From Xanthobacteraceae bacterium (lineage in GTDB: Bacteria; Pseudomonadota; Alphaproteobacteria; Rhizobiales; Xanthobacteraceae): 6,249 nt of DNA. The position numbers and the translations under genes are program-made. Positions 4,959-6,249 of the stretch are shown in pieces. Position 1 is the first letter of the stretch. Every line of letters starts with the position of its first letter. Under the pieces are notes generated by a model that was not told the origin of the DNA, ran no database searches, and was given only the letters and a program-made list of their open reading frames with translations. The stretch lies in NCBI GenBank assembly GCA_030037185.1, contig JASHRR010001255.1, positions 1 to 6,249 on the forward strand, written 5' to 3'.

Positions 4959-4999
4959 GACGCGAGGCCGCCGCCCGCTCACATCGCATCAAAACTTAA
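4841..4999 (+). CDS. 52-residue ORF, possibly the shifted tail of the zinc-finger gene
   Basis: From ATG 4841 to TAA 4997-4999 the frame reads MCPKWSLDAQKPGPGFCGDD, then YHDDHDRGRMLAALLARLIR and a basic end. The His/Asp cluster followed by an amphipathic Leu/Arg helix looks like real protein and better than the competing frame at the same place. There is no ribosome binding site, and a TGA precedes the ATG, so it may be the displaced 3' end of the gene starting at 4545. Its last eight codons lie inside the repeat block shared with 5539-5566. I do not recognise a family. Confidence 0.3.
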   Translation: MCPKWSLDAQKPGPGFCGDDYHDDHDRGRMLAALLARLIRREAAARSHRIKT

Positions 5000-5054
5000 C
5001 GGCGTTCGGCTTGGCGGTGTATAAGGGTCCCCTCCCAGAATCCGCTTTTCATGC
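4975..5054. repeat. Repeat block, copy A (the other copy is 5539-5602)
   Basis: CCGCTCACATCGCATCAAAA and the following CTTAACGG (4975-5002) recur at 5539-5566 with only two mismatches in 28 bases. Similarity continues from 5016-5054 to 5565-5602 (CCCCTCCCA, then CTTTTCATGC against CTCTTCATGC), with about 15 bases absent from the second copy. In copy A the block is the 3' end of the DUF3551 gene plus its flank. Confidence 0.75.
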
Positions 5055-5493
5055 ATTGTTCCCATATAAAGTTGCACTGGTTCTCGCAGAACGGCCCGCG
5101 TGGTAAGGGACGGGCTTCGCTAGCGCCTCCGAGATAAAGGCAGCGATTGCGTGTGCCTGATAGGGACGCCAATTTCAGCCCGGTGCATGTTGGAGCCGAC
5201 TGGTGGGCCGCGCTTGCAGCCTGCGAGGGGCGTGTGCTTTGCGACACAGTTCGCTTGTTAACTGGACCTGAAACGGTCGGTGCTCCCGGTTTGTAAAAAG
5301 GGTTGGGCATGCACTGGCTGCCAAACCCCCGGTTTCTTCCGTCCTGGGCACATTGCTCACGGCTCGAAAAGTAGCATTCAAGGGTTCGCGTGTCTCCTAT
5401 GATGCACCACGGATAGTTTACCTCCGCGTGAGCCTTCGGCGATGCAGCGAACAACGCAGATAGTGCGAATGCAGCAGTCATTACCTTTTTCAT
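4996..5493 (-). CDS. Exported DUF3551-type protein with an extended C-terminus
   Basis: ATG 5493 has GGAGG seven bases upstream and starts a clear signal peptide (MKKVMTAAFALSALFAASPK, cleavage probably after AHA), so the upstream in-frame ATG is not needed. The 165-residue product then shows the DUF3551 pattern: NYPWCIIG, LECYFSS, REQCAQ and GFGSQCMPNPFYKP, whose cysteines probably pair in the periplasm. A linker with NKRTVSQSTRPS follows, then a second cysteine-bearing module ending ENQCNFIWEQCMKSGFWEGT. Most DUF3551 proteins stop soon after NPFY, so the second module is an addition. The family is exported and of unknown function. It lies 113 bases downstream of the other exported protein on the same strand and could share its transcript. 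Confidence 0.85.
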   Translation of the reverse strand: MKKVMTAAFALSALFAASPKAHAEVNYPWCIIGDTRTLECYFSSREQCAQDGRNRGFGSQCMPNPFYKPGAPTVSGPVNKRTVSQSTRPSQAASAAHQSAPTCTGLKLASLSGTRNRCLYLGGASEARPLPRGPFCENQCNFIWEQCMKSGFWEGTLIHRQAERR

Positions 5494-5530
5494 GTGTTTG
5501 TCCTCCCTTGTTGTTCTCCTCCCCTTGGTT
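5494..5530 (-). promoter_or_regulatory. Duplicated purine-rich ribosome binding segment
   Basis: Reading the minus strand toward ATG 5493, AAGGGGAGGAGAACAAC is followed directly by AAGGGAGGACAAACAC, a near-tandem copy. The copy nearer the ATG supplies the working Shine-Dalgarno site. The distal one may act as a ribosome standby site or simply be a duplication. Confidence 0.45.
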
Positions 5531-5538
5531 GGAAATCG

Positions 5539-5602
5539 CCGCTCAGATCGCATCAAGACTTAACGGTGTAGAAAATCCCCTCCCATCATCTGCTCTTCAT
5601 GC
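5539..5602. repeat. Repeat block, copy B (the other copy is 4975-5054)
   Basis: This is the counterpart of the block at the 3' end of the DUF3551 gene. It lies immediately past the stop of the upstream exported protein. In the frame of that protein it still reads RSMKSR, stop, WEGIF, which lines up with QCMKSGFWEGT of the downstream gene, so it is a relic of the same C-terminal module. Confidence 0.7.
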
Positions 5603-5606
5603 TGCG

Positions 5607-5894
5607 TCAGCGATATCTATGATAACTCTGTCCACCACGACATATGCCCATACATTCCGCGATATATTGGGTACGACCGGCCTGACCGGTGGCGAGCCCT
5701 ATGTCGGCCGCCTTCTCTTGGCATGCCACGAACATCTCCGCCCGCGACGAGGGCCGTGCAGTGGGCGACACGGTCCGCTTCTTAACTGCATGTGAAGCGG
5801 TTGGAGGACTGGGGGTCTGGTTCTCAGCTTGTGCTGTGGCCACCATGGCTCCAAATGCCGCGAAAGCCGTCAGTGCCATCGTAAATTGACGCAT
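5607..5894 (-). CDS. Exported small protein, shortened mosaic relative of the DUF3551 neighbour
   Basis: ATG 5894 follows AGGGAGG by five bases, and the product has 95 residues. It begins with a signal peptide (MRQFTMALTAFAAFGAMVAT, cleavage after AQA), then a Pro/Thr-rich linker with VKKRTVSPTARPSS. A module follows with EMFVACQEKAADIGLATGQA and YIAECMGICRGGQ, whose three cysteines fit an oxidised exported protein. It lacks the YPWC-type DUF3551 domain. The KRTVS linker matches that of the next gene in protein and DNA (GTGTCGC, then CCCTCG). Its TGA at 5607-5609 cuts off a tail that is homologous to the neighbour's C-terminus and still legible beyond two stop codons. It may be working in shortened form. 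Function is unknown. Confidence 0.75.
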   Translation of the reverse strand: MRQFTMALTAFAAFGAMVATAQAENQTPSPPTASHAVKKRTVSPTARPSSRAEMFVACQEKAADIGLATGQAGRTQYIAECMGICRGGQSYHRYR

Positions 5895-6249
5895 TGCTGC
5901 CTCCCTGACGGTTTTCTGATTGTTATAGATTGTAGCACACAACTACCTTCGGTGGTCGTTCAGAAGAATAAATTCGCTGTTAAACGGCCAAGGCGCTCCG
6001 CCCGGGGCACTGCGAGTCGAGAACGCGCACTAGCCAACGCAAGCTCGCCGCGGCCTGATTTGGGATGTCTGGCCGCTGACGCTTACGAGAACGAACCCAC
6101 CTGCCCTCAATCTAGTGGACCCACTGAGTGCGCAGGGATGATCGGTTGTGACACGCGGATATGGGGGATGCCGCACAGTCAGTGATCGGGCAAAGCGGAC
6201 GGCTCTGTTGGGGAGCACAGACGCAAGTGCGTATGCCTTGCAGATCTGA
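5895..6249. other. Last 355 bases: no supported gene
   Basis: The part nearest the exported gene (about 5895-5990) is visibly AT-richer and fits a promoter region. Beyond it, open frames on both strands are short and Arg/Ser/Pro-rich without motifs. A small palindrome AGTGG-AC-CCACT lies at 6114-6125, too short to interpret. Confidence 0.5.
5922..5934 (-). promoter_or_regulatory. Possible -10 elements for the exported-protein gene
   Basis: On the minus strand TACAAT (5934-5929) and TATAAC (5927-5922) both resemble a sigma-70 -10 box, placing transcription about 20-27 bases before ATG 5894. No good -35 sequence lies at the expected distance, so the promoter would be weak or activator-dependent. 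Confidence 0.3.

Noticed and set aside
5494..5556. N-terminal extension of the DUF3551 protein to ATG 5556
   Set aside because: It would bury the signal peptide behind a basic 21-residue leader that is actually the ribosome-binding region.
1..6249. CRISPR array, tRNA, rRNA, or a complete insertion sequence
   Set aside because: I saw no regularly spaced repeats, no cloverleaf-like segment, and no transposase or terminal inverted repeats.

Overview
The window looks like accessory genome from an alphaproteobacterium, most likely of the Bradyrhizobium/Nitrobacteraceae group. This rests on an exported DUF3551-type protein, small cysteine-rich zinc-ribbon proteins of a kind I associate with that group, GTG and TTG starts, and mostly G/C-ending codons in the convincing genes. 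It is an inference from protein style, because no rRNA, tRNA or marker gene is present. The texture is that of a genomic scar: short genes, fragments, frameshifted genes and little operon structure.

Layout. Positions 2-430 hold the 3' part of an unrecognised gene with a possible helix-turn-helix. Positions 430-1420 hold a paired direct repeat, a truncated excisionase/AlpA-like ORF (521-829), overlapping cysteine-rich relic frames and several very short ORFs. Positions 1464-1754 (minus) encode a small membrane protein. Positions 1755-2270 have no convincing gene but contain two clear palindromes, one with an exact FNR/FixK-type core. Positions 2271-2546 encode a zinc-ribbon protein whose C-terminus runs antisense through a nusG remnant (2429-2578, minus) that keeps a nearly complete KOW domain. 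Positions 2779-3315 encode a RimJ/RimL-type GNAT acetyltransferase. Convergent to it, 3435-4009 (minus) is a second GNAT of the toxin-like type, broken by one frameshift. A 54-residue ORF ends 3 bases before its start. Positions 4545-4958 hold a zinc-finger gene with an intact cysteine core and a doubtful second half. Positions 4996-5894 (minus) hold two exported proteins that share a linker and a 3'-end block. The last 355 bases show only a possible promoter.

How the genes work together. I see no multi-gene pathway and no defensible new defence or metabolic system. Two pairs deserve testing: the 54-residue ORF with the broken GNAT, which has toxin-antitoxin-like geometry, and the two exported proteins, which are mosaic paralogues. 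The nusG remnant is the most unexpected single item, because it is short enough to be missed by routine ORF calling.
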